Shown piece by piece: positions 6,993-15,269 of a stretch of 64,000 bases of DNA (position 1 is its first letter; each line of letters begins with the position of its first letter). The DNA comes from Aliishimia ponticola (GTDB lineage Bacteria; Pseudomonadota; Alphaproteobacteria; Rhodobacterales; Rhodobacteraceae): the NCBI RefSeq assembly GCF_004803475.1, contig NZ_SRKY01000001.1, forward strand, positions 930,001 through 994,000, given 5' to 3'. The translations under genes were made by a program, and so were the position numbers. The notes under the pieces were generated by a model. It worked only from the letters and a program-made list of their open reading frames with translations. It had not been told where the DNA came from and made no database searches.

Positions 6993-8225
6993 TTACTCGC
7001 TTCGAAACGTCTCTGCCCGAATCCCGTGACGCGCCAGCTTGTCATAGAAGGTCTTGCGCGGCAGTTTCAGCGCCTCCGCCGCCGCCGCCGCGCGGCCGCC
7101 GACACGTTGCAGCGTATGTTCCAGAATGGTCCGCTCCACCTGCGCCATTTGCTCCGCCAACCCCAGGCCAGAGGGCGCGGGGCGCTCATCGCGCAGCCCC
7201 AGAACAAAGCGCATCGCCTCGGACATCAGCGCCCGCGCATTGCCGGGCCAGTCACGCCCCATCAGGTCCGAAACAAGGGCGGGCGTGACTTCGGGCGGCT
7301 CCAACCCGGCCTGCTCCGCCGCCAGTTCGACGTAGTGACGGAACAGCACCGGAATATCCTCGCGCCGTTCCGACAGGGACGGGATGCGCAGGCTCACGCC
7401 TGACAGGCGGTAATAAAGATCGCCATGCAGACGCCCCTCTTCGACCGCCGCCTCCAGGTCTGTTGTCGCGCCCAGATAAAGCCGCGGGCGCGGCGCATCG
7501 TCGAGGGCTTCGGCCAGCAACAGCTGTGTCTCCATCGGCAGGCGCACGGCTTCGTCCAGAAACAGGCTTCCGCCCTGCGCCACGTCCAAGGCTTGCTGGC
7601 ACGCCTCCGGCCCCAAATCATGTGCGGCCCGCTTCACGAATGGCGCTTTGGAGCGGTTGCCGCTCAGGTGGACGACCTCCGCCACCTTGGAAATCCCGGA
7701 ACCTGACGGCCCAAGGATCAGCGCATCGCTGCCCGCCTCGGCAATGCGGCGCACCCGGTCACGCAGCGCCTCAGCCGCGCCTGACTGCCCGAACAGCATC
7801 CGCGCCGCCGGGTCGCCCTGTTCCAGCTTGGTCCGAAGGCGCCGGTTTTCCTGCACCAGCGCGCGAGTCCGCAGCGCCCGTTCCAACACATCGATCAAAT
7901 CCTTGGACGCACAAGGCTTTTCCAGAAAATCAAACGCCCCCTGCCCCATCGCTTTTACCGCCATGGGAATATCCCCCTCGCCGGTCAGCAGCACGATCGG
8001 CAGGTCGGGGTCACAGGCCCGCGCATAAGACAGCAGATGGAACCCATCACGCCCCGGCATACGAATATCGCTCAGCACGACCCCGTCGAATTCCTTGCTG
8101 ATATGGTCCTTGGCCGCGACGAAACTGCTCGCCATGATCGGGTCCAGATCGTGAAGCTCCAGCGTCTGCGCCAAGGCTTCGCGCAATTCCCTGTCATCAT
8201 CGACCACAAGAACCTGTCGCATCAT
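6993..8225 (-). CDS. dctD: DctD-like response regulator lacking GAFTGA and Walker A Lys
   Basis: A 410-residue regulator. Residues 1-120 form a receiver domain with acidic D9-D11, phospho-acceptor D53 (LSDIRMP) and K103. Residues about 145-345 resemble the NtrC-type AAA+ domain, but two key elements are gone. Walker A reads GPSGSGIS (172-179) with Ile for the essential Lys, and the L1 loop GAFTGA that contacts sigma-54 is deleted: the text runs from VKRAAHDLGPEACQQAL directly to Walker B (GGSLFLDEA, 218-226). A Fis-type helix-turn-helix closes the protein (RAAAAAEALKLPRKTFY). It overlaps dctB by four bases. It is therefore unlikely to be a classical sigma-54 activator; repression or sigma-70 activation is inferred. 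Confidence 0.88.
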   Translation of the reverse strand: MMRQVLVVDDDRELREALAQTLELHDLDPIMASSFVAAKDHISKEFDGVVLSDIRMPGRDGFHLLSYARACDPDLPIVLLTGEGDIPMAVKAMGQGAFDFLEKPCASKDLIDVLERALRTRALVQENRRLRTKLEQGDPAARMLFGQSGAAEALRDRVRRIAEAGSDALILGPSGSGISKVAEVVHLSGNRSKAPFVKRAAHDLGPEACQQALDVAQGGSLFLDEAVRLPMETQLLLAEALDDAPRPRLYLGATTDLEAAVEEGRLHGDLYYRLSGVSLRIPSLSERREDIPVLFRHYVELAAEQAGLEPPEVTPALVSDLMGRDWPGNARALMSEAMRFVLGLRDERPAPSGLGLAEQMAQVERTILEHTLQRVGGRAAAAAEALKLPRKTFYDKLARHGIRAETFRSE

Positions 8226-9961
8226 GCCGCCCGCTCCTCTTCGCTCCAGCGTTCCAATTCAACGGTGAAGATCGCGCCGCCCGCAGCGGCATTGATCCCG
8301 CGGATCTCGCCCCCAAGGCTTTGCACGATCCCGTAGGAAATCGACAGCCCCAGCCCCATCCCGCCCTCTTCGCGGTCCGATTTCGTCGAATAGAAAGGTT
8401 CGAACATCTTGGCGGGCATGTCGATGCCCGGGCCGCTATCGGCCACGTCCACACGCAGCCGCTCGCCTTCGCGCACGGTGATCCGCAGGGCGCGGGTATC
8501 GCTGTCCTGCATCGCGTCGACGGCGTTGGTGATCAGATTGACAAAGACCTGGCACAGCCGCACCTCCCCACCCCGGACCCAGACCGGCCCTTTGGGCGGG
8601 CTATAGTCCAGCGTCACGCCCCCGTCGCGCCGCCGCGTCGCCGTGAGTTCCATGGCAGAAGCCAGCACCTTCACCAGATCGACCCGCGACACCGGCGCGC
8701 TTTCCTGCCGCGCAAAGGCCCGCAAGTTGCGGATGATCCGCCCGATCCGGCGTGTGAGGTCCGAAATCCGCCGCAGATTGTCCGCCGCGCGGTCAGGTTT
8801 GTCCCGCTCCAGAAAGGCCGCGCCGTTCTCTGCGTAGGATTGGATCGCCATCAGCGGCTGGTTCAACTCATGGCTGATCCCGGCCGACATCTGCCCCAGC
8901 GCACTCAACTTGCCCGCCTCGACCAGATCCTCCTGCGCGCGGCGCAGCGCGGCTTCGGCGGCTTCGCGTTCCGCCACCTCCCGGCGCAGGGCGGTATTGG
9001 CATCGGAAAGCGCGCTGGTGCGTTCGGCCACCCGCGCTTCGAGCTTCGTATTGGCAAGCGCCAACGCCCGGCGGCGTTCGGTGGCCAGAAACAGCATCGC
9101 CCCAAAGGCAAGACACAACGCCGCGACCGCTGCCGCCTGCAAGGATGCGATCCGCCGTGCCGGGGCGGTGTCGATCAGCGCCTCTGCCGTCATTCCGATC
9201 ACTGGCAGTTCCCGCGTGATATGCAGCGCGCGCCGTGGGAAATAGGGCTCCCATTCCATTTGCCAGATTTCCCGGCCGCCCACGATCCGCGCCTCGAAAC
9301 GGCGCGCGGCGGCGCTGTCTTCCGACGCATCGCGCCGCCACCAGATCAATTCCGACCGGTTGGAGATGAACACCTCGCCCGCGCTGTCGGTGAAGAACAC
9401 CGCCGGGTTGGTGCCTGTCCAATCCCATTCGATTTCCGCCACATCCGCCGCGACCACGACGGCCCCGCCGACGCTGCGATCTTCGGCGAAATGGGGCGCG
9501 GCGAAATAGACCGCGCGCGGCGCAACCAGCAGGTTCGCCCCATGCCCCATGCCCAGCGCCCCATTCATTGCCCGGCCAAGAAATGGCTGATCCGGCACCA
9601 GCCCGCCCGTCTCGCTACGCGCGGCGGCCAGAACGCGCCGGGTGCGGTCCACGAACAGAATCTCTAGTGCAGAAGTCTTGTCGGCGACCTCTTGGAACAG
9701 CGTGTTCGCCTCGGCCAGATGCGTTCCGGTATTTGCGGCCGCCACCGCCGGATGATCGGACATCAGCACGGCCAGTTCCCGGTAGCGTTGCAATTGCCCG
9801 ACCACGCGATCCGACGACAGGGCAAGGTCCGCCTCCCCCTTGCGCACCAGCGCGCCGATCCCCTGCACATAGCCCAGCCGCCACACGCCGCCCGCCACCG
9901 CAGCCACGGCGCACAGGAACAGCGCGATCAGCAGGGCGCGGGATGTCCAGCCACGTTTCAT
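8222..9961 (-). CDS. dctB: DctB-like sensor histidine kinase
   Basis: A 579-residue sensor kinase. Two membrane segments, at about residues 9-27 and 273-293, enclose a periplasmic sensor domain of some 245 residues, the DctB arrangement for sensing dicarboxylates. A coiled-coil linker with repeated Arg-Ala-Glu follows (300-350). The dimerisation motif SAGISHELNQPL has phospho-acceptor H364. The ATPase boxes are intact: N-box around NLITNAVDAM, G1 DSGPGID, F-box FEPFYSTK and G2 GMGLGLSIS. It is translationally coupled to dctD and lies upstream of the transporter genes in the same direction. Unlike DctD, it shows no sign of decay. Confidence 0.93.
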   Translation of the reverse strand: MKRGWTSRALLIALFLCAVAAVAGGVWRLGYVQGIGALVRKGEADLALSSDRVVGQLQRYRELAVLMSDHPAVAAANTGTHLAEANTLFQEVADKTSALEILFVDRTRRVLAAARSETGGLVPDQPFLGRAMNGALGMGHGANLLVAPRAVYFAAPHFAEDRSVGGAVVVAADVAEIEWDWTGTNPAVFFTDSAGEVFISNRSELIWWRRDASEDSAAARRFEARIVGGREIWQMEWEPYFPRRALHITRELPVIGMTAEALIDTAPARRIASLQAAAVAALCLAFGAMLFLATERRRALALANTKLEARVAERTSALSDANTALRREVAEREAAEAALRRAQEDLVEAGKLSALGQMSAGISHELNQPLMAIQSYAENGAAFLERDKPDRAADNLRRISDLTRRIGRIIRNLRAFARQESAPVSRVDLVKVLASAMELTATRRRDGGVTLDYSPPKGPVWVRGGEVRLCQVFVNLITNAVDAMQDSDTRALRITVREGERLRVDVADSGPGIDMPAKMFEPFYSTKSDREEGGMGLGLSISYGIVQSLGGEIRGINAAAGGAIFTVELERWSEEERAA

Positions 9962-10031
9962 GCGCAGAGTTTACCCCGCGCCGCGCGCGCTTGACCAGTG
10001 CCGCCCCCTGCGGCCACCCGCGCTGGCACCG

Positions 10032-10496
10032 TCATTCCAGCGGCAAGGCGGTGGTGGCTTTGATCTCTTCCATCGACAGCAGCGCCGTCACGTTATGCAC
10101 CCGCACTTCCGAGATCAGCGCCTGATAGAACGCATCATAGGCCCGCGCGTTCTTCACCCGCACCTTCAGGATATAGTCGATATCGCCAGCCAGCCGATGC
10201 GCCTCTTGCACTTCCGGGCGATCACGCAGGGCTTGCAGGAAGGTTTTCTGCCAATCCGCCTCATGTTCGGAAGTGCGGATCAAAACGAAGAAACAGGCTT
10301 CGAATCCAAGCGCTTCGGCATCCAGCACCACGGTCTGCTGACCAATCACACCGGCATCGCGCAGCTTGCGAATCCGGTTCCAGACCGGCGTCTTGGAAGA
10401 GCCCACCGCTTTGGCGATATCCTCCAACGACTGCCCCGCATCGCGCTGCAGCTCTGCAAGAATTTTCCGGTCGGTGGCGTCTATGCGGACAGACAT
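10032..10496 (-). CDS. Lrp/AsnC family transcriptional regulator
   Basis: A 154-residue regulator with an N-terminal helix-turn-helix (residues 8-55: DRKILAELQRDAG, SLEDIAKAVGSSKTPVWNRI) and a C-terminal RAM/AsnC ligand domain (residues 65-145). It is transcribed away from cysG with a 141-base shared upstream region. That arrangement suggests it controls the sulfur assimilation operon, possibly in response to an amino acid, but the effector cannot be read from the sequence. It is not an AsnC or Lrp ortholog that can be named more precisely. Confidence 0.92.
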   Translation of the reverse strand: MSVRIDATDRKILAELQRDAGQSLEDIAKAVGSSKTPVWNRIRKLRDAGVIGQQTVVLDAEALGFEACFFVLIRTSEHEADWQKTFLQALRDRPEVQEAHRLAGDIDYILKVRVKNARAYDAFYQALISEVRVHNVTALLSMEEIKATTALPLE

Positions 10497-10600
10497 TCCG
10501 ATTTCTCCTTGTTCCGTGGTCCTTCGACCAATTCGCCGCGATCCTTAGAACGAACGTCCTTCTTTCGCCAGCCCCATAGCAATGAAACAGGACATTTTCC

Positions 10601-10606
10601 TATATT
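10601..10606 (+). promoter_or_regulatory. candidate -10 box of the cys operon
   Basis: TATATT lies 31 bases before the cysG start in the lrp-cysG divergent region. The sequence 16-17 bases further upstream (around AATGAA) is a poor -35 match, which would suit activator-dependent expression. This is a by-eye candidate only. Confidence 0.35.
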
Positions 10607-10637
10607 GAGGTCAAGAAATCGAACGAGGCGCATAGCG

Positions 10638-12032
10638 ATGGAACATTTCCCGATTTTCCTCGACACCAAGGGCCAGCACATCGTGCTGTCTGGCGGTGGT
10701 GAAGCGGCGGAAGCAAAGCTGCGGCTGCTGATGAAGACCGAAGCGCGGATCACCGTTTTTGCCGTGGCCCCGTCTGCCACGATTGAAGGCTGGGCCGCCG
10801 AAGACCGGATTACCCTGCGCACCCGCCAAATCACTTCGGGCGATGCCGATGACGCGGTTCTGGTCTATGCTGCCGATGAGGACGACGCGCTGGATGCCCG
10901 CACCAAGCAGATTGGCCGCGCGGGTGGCGCGCTGGTGAATATTGTCGACAATCTGCACGATAGCCAGTTCATCACCCCCGCCATCGTCGACCGTGATCCT
11001 GTCACCGTCGCCATTGGCACCGAAGGCGCGGCCCCGGTTCTGGCCCGGTCCATCAAGGCAGAGCTTGAAGCGCGACTGCCTGCTTCGCTGGGCGTTTTGG
11101 CCCGGATCGGCAAGCGCTTCCGCCATGCGGCAGAGGCATTGCCCTTTGGCCGTGCGCGCCGGGATTTCTGGCGTGACTATTACGACCATGCGGGCCCGCG
11201 CGCGATCCGCGAAGGCGAAGCGGCCGTCGAACCTGCCCTGCATGAATTGCTGGACACGCATTTGAATACCAAGGCCCGTCCCGGCCATGTCGCCTTTACC
11301 GGCGCAGGTCCGGGCGATCCAGAACTGTTGACGCTGAAAGCCCGCCGCGCATTGGATGAGGCCGATGTGGTGATCCACGATCGTCTGGTCAGCCCCCAGA
11401 TCCTTGAACTGGCGCGGCGCGAGGCGATTCTGGTCGACGTCGGCAAGATCGGCTTTGGCCCGTCGACCGCCCAAGAGGATATCAACCGCCTGATCGTCGA
11501 ACACGCCAGCACCGGTGCCCAGGTCGTGCGCCTCAAGGGCGGCGACGCCACGGTGTTCGGCCGTCTGGACGAGGAAATTGATGCGGTAGAGGATGCCGGG
11601 ATCGCGTGGTCCATCGTTCCGGGCATCACCTCTGCTTCCGCCGCCGTGGCCGCAATCGGCCAAAGCCTGACAAAACGCGGGCGCAACGCCTCTGTCCGGC
11701 TCCTGACCGGCCATGACATGAAGGGCTTTGCCGATCACGATTGGCGCAGCCTTGCCCGCCCCGGCGAGGTCGCCGCGATCTATATGGGCAAGGCGTCGTC
11801 GCGCTTTGTGCAGGGCCGCTTGCTGATGCATGGCGCGGATGGCGCAACGCCCATCACGCTGGTGGAAAACGCGTCCCGCCCCGATCAGCGCATCGTTGCA
11901 TCGCGACTGGAAAGCCTGCCGCAAGACCTGACAGAGGCCGGCATGAATGGCCCCGTTCTGATCTTCTTCGGCCTCGCCCCGCGTGCGGTCGAGACCTCCC
12001 AAATCACCGATATCGCCCAGGAGTTTGCCTGA
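10638..12032 (+). CDS. cysG: siroheme synthase (trifunctional)
   Basis: A 464-residue fusion. Residues 1-150 are a precorrin-2 dehydrogenase/ferrochelatase domain starting with a Rossmann-like HIVLSGGGEAAEAKLRLL. Residues about 215-455 are the SAM-dependent uroporphyrinogen III methyltransferase, with VAFTGAGPGDPELLTLKA, the VIHDRLVSP segment and VRLKGGDATVFGR. Together they convert uroporphyrinogen III to siroheme, the cofactor of the sulfite reductase two genes downstream. The ATG at 10638 gives the expected N-terminus; longer in-frame readings lack coding character. It starts the sulfur operon and overlaps the next gene by one base (TGATG). Confidence 0.95.
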   Translation: MEHFPIFLDTKGQHIVLSGGGEAAEAKLRLLMKTEARITVFAVAPSATIEGWAAEDRITLRTRQITSGDADDAVLVYAADEDDALDARTKQIGRAGGALVNIVDNLHDSQFITPAIVDRDPVTVAIGTEGAAPVLARSIKAELEARLPASLGVLARIGKRFRHAAEALPFGRARRDFWRDYYDHAGPRAIREGEAAVEPALHELLDTHLNTKARPGHVAFTGAGPGDPELLTLKARRALDEADVVIHDRLVSPQILELARREAILVDVGKIGFGPSTAQEDINRLIVEHASTGAQVVRLKGGDATVFGRLDEEIDAVEDAGIAWSIVPGITSASAAVAAIGQSLTKRGRNASVRLLTGHDMKGFADHDWRSLARPGEVAAIYMGKASSRFVQGRLLMHGADGATPITLVENASRPDQRIVASRLESLPQDLTEAGMNGPVLIFFGLAPRAVETSQITDIAQEFA

Positions 12033-12337
12033 TGCCCAAGACACCGGATTTCCAGGTCGTCACCGCCAATCACCTGATTGAAGGGGACGTGATCTATCAA
12101 ACGGCCACCGGCTGGACGCGCGATCTGCGCGAGGCCGAAGTGCTGGATGACGAGGCCCATGCCCAAATCCGCCTGATGGATGCGATGCACCAGCACGGCA
12201 GCGTCGTCGGCGCCTATCTGGCCGAGATCAAGCAAGGCCCCGATGGCCCCGAGCCCGCCCATTTCCGCGAAGCCTTCCGGGCGCGCGGTCCGTCGAACTA
12301 TCACCACGGCAAACAGGAGGCCGCGGATCATGTATAA
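12032..12337 (+). CDS. DUF2849 domain-containing protein
   Basis: A 101-residue protein of the DUF2849 family. The N-terminus (VVTANHLIEGDVIYQT) and the central WTRDLREAEVL are typical. The gene is coupled to cysG (one-base overlap) and overlaps cysI by eight bases. This small protein recurs between cysG and the sulfite/nitrite reductase gene in Alphaproteobacteria as I recall it, which suggests a role in reductase maturation or electron transfer. No catalytic motif is visible and the function is unknown. Confidence 0.88.
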   Translation: MPKTPDFQVVTANHLIEGDVIYQTATGWTRDLREAEVLDDEAHAQIRLMDAMHQHGSVVGAYLAEIKQGPDGPEPAHFREAFRARGPSNYHHGKQEAADHV

Positions 12338-13994
12338 TTACAACGACTTCGACAAGGCGTTCATCGCAGAGCGCAATCGCCAGTTCCGTGCCCAGGTGGA
12401 ACGCCGCATCGACGGCTCTTTGACCGAGGACGAGTTCAAGCCGTTGCGCCTGATGAACGGTCTTTATCTGCAACTGCACGCCTATATGCTGCGCGTGGCG
12501 ATCCCCTATGGCACGCTCAATTCCGCGCAGATGCGGCAACTCGCGCTGCTGGCCGAAAAATGGGACAAGGGCTACGGCCACTTCACCACCCGCCAGAACA
12601 TCCAGTATAACTGGCCCAAGCTGGCCGATGTGCCCGATATGCTGGACGCATTGGCAGAGGTCGGCCTGCACGCGATTCAGACCAGCGGCAACACGATCCG
12701 CAACGTCACGGCGGACCATTTCTCGGGCGCGGCGGCAGACGAGGTCGCCGACCCCCGGCCCTATGCGGAATTGATCCGCCAATGGTCCACAGACCACCCC
12801 GAATTCCAATTCATGCCGCGCAAGTTCAAGATTGCCGTGACCGGATCGCCCAATGACCGCGCCGTGATCAAGGCGCATGATATCGGTCTGCGCGTTCTGG
12901 AACGCGACGGCGCGCGCGGCTTCGAGGTCATCGTGGGTGGCGGTCTGGGCCGGACGCCGATGATCGGCAAGGTGTTGTGCGACTTCCTGCCCGAAGCGGA
13001 CCTGCTGCCCTATCTCGAAGCGACGGTCTCTGTCTGGAACCAGATCGGGCGGCGCGACAACAAGTACAAGGCGCGGATCAAGATCACCGTGCATGAACAT
13101 GGCATCGATGCCATCCGCGCGCTTGTCGAAGAGCGTTTCGCGCTTGTGCGCCCGCAATTCGACGGCGTCGATCAGCAGATGCTTTCCGGCATCATCGCGC
13201 AATTCGCGGCCCCCGCCTTCAAGACGGCCACACTTGGCGATTACGATGACGCTTATGCCGCCTCGCCGGTTTTCCGGTCCTGGGTGGATACGAATGTCGC
13301 CGATCACAAGGCGGACGGCCATGCCATCGTGACCGTTTCACTGAAGAAACACGGCGCAACGCCGGGCGATGCCAGCGCAGAGCAGATGCGCGTTCTGGCC
13401 GATCTTGCAGAGCGGTTCGGCTATGACGAGTTGCGCATCAGCCACGAGCAGAACGTCATCTTGCCGCATGTGCATCGCGCCGACCTGCCGCAGATCCACA
13501 AAATCCTGTCGGCACATGGGCTTGCCACGGCGAATATCGGGCTGATCTCCGACATCATCGCCTGCCCCGGCATGGATTACTGCGCATTGGCGACCGCCCG
13601 GTCGATCCCGATTGCCCAGGAAATCGCAGAACGGTTTGAAGAACTGAAGCTGGAGCATGAAGTCGGCCCGCTGAAGATCAAGATTTCCGGCTGCATCAAT
13701 GCCTGCGGGCATCACCATGTGGGCCATATCGGTATTCTCGGGCTGGACCGCGCGGGCGTGGAAACCTACCAGATCACACTGGGCGGAGACGCGACCGAAA
13801 CCGCGGCGCTGGGGCAACGCACCGGGCCGGGATTCTCCGCCGAAGAGATCATTCCCGCCATCGAACGACTGGTTTTTGCCTATCTCGACATCAGACACTC
13901 GGAAAACGAGAGTTTTTTGGAGGTGTTTCGCCGAGTTGGCATGATTCCGTTTCAATCAGCACTGTATCCTGATGCGGCCGTTGCCGCTGAATGA
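12330..13994 (+). CDS. cysI: ferredoxin-type nitrite/sulfite reductase
   Basis: A 554-residue siroheme/[4Fe-4S] reductase that reduces sulfite to sulfide with six electrons. The cluster and siroheme ligands are visible as C-x5-C in CPGMDYC and C-x3-C in SGCINACGHHH near the C-terminus. The two ferredoxin-like half domains are apparent, including KWDKGYGHFTTRQNIQ near residue 70. AGGAGG precedes the ATG at 12330. There is no flavoprotein subunit gene nearby; the ferredoxin-NADP reductase downstream is the probable electron source. The operon context with cysH favours sulfite over nitrite. Confidence 0.93.
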   Translation: MYNYNDFDKAFIAERNRQFRAQVERRIDGSLTEDEFKPLRLMNGLYLQLHAYMLRVAIPYGTLNSAQMRQLALLAEKWDKGYGHFTTRQNIQYNWPKLADVPDMLDALAEVGLHAIQTSGNTIRNVTADHFSGAAADEVADPRPYAELIRQWSTDHPEFQFMPRKFKIAVTGSPNDRAVIKAHDIGLRVLERDGARGFEVIVGGGLGRTPMIGKVLCDFLPEADLLPYLEATVSVWNQIGRRDNKYKARIKITVHEHGIDAIRALVEERFALVRPQFDGVDQQMLSGIIAQFAAPAFKTATLGDYDDAYAASPVFRSWVDTNVADHKADGHAIVTVSLKKHGATPGDASAEQMRVLADLAERFGYDELRISHEQNVILPHVHRADLPQIHKILSAHGLATANIGLISDIIACPGMDYCALATARSIPIAQEIAERFEELKLEHEVGPLKIKISGCINACGHHHVGHIGILGLDRAGVETYQITLGGDATETAALGQRTGPGFSAEEIIPAIERLVFAYLDIRHSENESFLEVFRRVGMIPFQSALYPDAAVAAE

Positions 13995-14004
13995 GGCCTA
14001 GTTG

Positions 14005-14763
14005 ATGCACCACTCTCCCGAACTCTCGCGAAGAGCGAAACAGCCCCACCCCGCGACGCTCGCCCATGTGGCGGTGCTGAACAACCGCTATGACGGGTGG
14101 GAGCCGATGGACCTGTTACGCGTTGGCCTGTCAGAGCTAGGACCGGTGGCGATTGTTTCGTCCTTCGGGGCGGAATCGGCCGTCCTGCTGCACATGGCCT
14201 CGCGGATCGACAAATCCGTGCCGGTGATCTTCATCGACACGGAAATGCTGTTCCCCGAAACGCTGGACTATCAGCGCGAGTTGACCCGTGAATTCGGCAT
14301 GACCGGCGTGGTGGTTCTGCGGGCGGGCGATGCGGCGGTCCATGACCCCGATGGCACCCTGCACCAGCGCAATACGGATGCGTGCTGCGCCCTGCGCAAG
14401 ACCGCGCCGCTGCAAACCGCGCTGTCCGGCTTTGACGCGTGGGTGTCGGGCCGCAAACGGTTTCAGTCGGGCACCCGTGCGACACTGGAACATTTCGAGG
14501 CGGAAGCCGGGACCGGCCGGATCAAGGTGAACCCGCTGGCCCATTGGACCGCGAGTGACCTGCAGGACTACATGACCCGGCATGACCTGCCCCGGCACCC
14601 GCTGGTGGCGCAGGGCTATCCGTCTATCGGATGCGCCCCCTGCACCACCAAGGTTGCCCCGGGCGAAGATCCCCGCGCCGGACGGTGGCGCGATGCAGAC
14701 AAGGACGAATGCGGCATCCATTTCGTGAATGGCAAAATGGTACGCGGCGGAGAGGCGACATGA
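14005..14763 (+). CDS. cysH: assimilatory adenylyl-/phosphoadenylyl-sulfate reductase
   Basis: A 252-residue reductase forming sulfite from activated sulfate. The nucleotide-binding loop SSFGAESAVLLH (about residues 52-63) and DTEMLF are present. Two cysteine pairs, CC in ACCALRKTAPL and C-x2-C in GCAPCT, are the [4Fe-4S] ligands that mark the APS-reducing, plant/Bacillus-like type rather than the enterobacterial PAPS type. The catalytic Cys is in DECGIH near the end. The ATG at 14005 is preferred to the TTG three bases earlier. It overlaps the next gene by four bases (ATGA). Confidence 0.94.
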   Translation: MHHSPELSRRAKQPHPATLAHVAVLNNRYDGWEPMDLLRVGLSELGPVAIVSSFGAESAVLLHMASRIDKSVPVIFIDTEMLFPETLDYQRELTREFGMTGVVVLRAGDAAVHDPDGTLHQRNTDACCALRKTAPLQTALSGFDAWVSGRKRFQSGTRATLEHFEAEAGTGRIKVNPLAHWTASDLQDYMTRHDLPRHPLVAQGYPSIGCAPCTTKVAPGEDPRAGRWRDADKDECGIHFVNGKMVRGGEAT

Positions 14764-15158
14764 CACAATTGATCAACGATAGCGGCTTCGTGGCCGACGA
14801 CTGGACCGAAGGCTTTTTCCCGGTGGAAGACGCGCCCGCCAATGCAGGCGCGATCGACGTCGCCTCGGATGCCGATCCGAACACCGTGCCGCTGACCGCG
14901 CCGATGGTGCGCATCGCCTTCCCCTCCTCTGCCGATGGGCGCGGGTTTACCATTGCGCGGATGCTGCGCCTACGCGGCTATACCGGGCGTTTGCGCGCCC
15001 ATGGCCATGTCATTGCCGATCAATATGCCATGGCCCGGCGCGTCGGTTTCGATGAGGTCGAAGTGACCGACGAGATCGCCCAGCGCCAGCCCGAGGCGCA
15101 GTGGCAGTTCCGCGCGGACTGGCAAGCGCATGACTACCAAGCAAGGCTGCGTGGCTAA
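14760..15158 (+). CDS. DUF934 domain-containing protein
   Basis: A 132-residue protein of the DUF934 family, which regularly accompanies cysI/cysH in Proteobacteria. The C-terminal half (IAFPSSADGRGFTIARML, then GHVIADQYAMARRVGFDEVEV) contains the conserved Gly-Arg-Gly and the Asp-Gln near residue 80. It overlaps cysH by four bases, so translation is coupled. A role supporting sulfite reduction is inferred from context only. Confidence 0.9.
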   Translation: MTQLINDSGFVADDWTEGFFPVEDAPANAGAIDVASDADPNTVPLTAPMVRIAFPSSADGRGFTIARMLRLRGYTGRLRAHGHVIADQYAMARRVGFDEVEVTDEIAQRQPEAQWQFRADWQAHDYQARLRG

Positions 15159-15171
15159 GCCCCGCCCCGTT

Positions 15172-15195
15172 CCGCGCGGTTGATTTTCCGCGCGG
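15172..15195 (+). terminator. hairpin after the cys operon
   Basis: CCGCGCGG occurs twice with an 8-base spacer; being self-complementary, the copies can form a stem after DUF934, followed by CCCTTT. A weak terminator is possible. Confidence 0.4.
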
Positions 15196-15199
15196 CCCT

Positions 15200-15214
15200 T
15201 TGACGCCTCGTCAA
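15200..15214. promoter_or_regulatory. inverted repeat upstream of fpr
   Basis: TTGACG-CCT-CGTCAA is a perfect 6-bp inverted repeat about 55 bases before the fpr start. The left arm could also serve as a -35 box. It is a candidate operator for fpr. Confidence 0.4.
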
Positions 15215-15269
15215 TCCAGGCCGACTTATTGTAAAGAGGGCGCAGGTTCCGACCTGACGCGATACAAAC

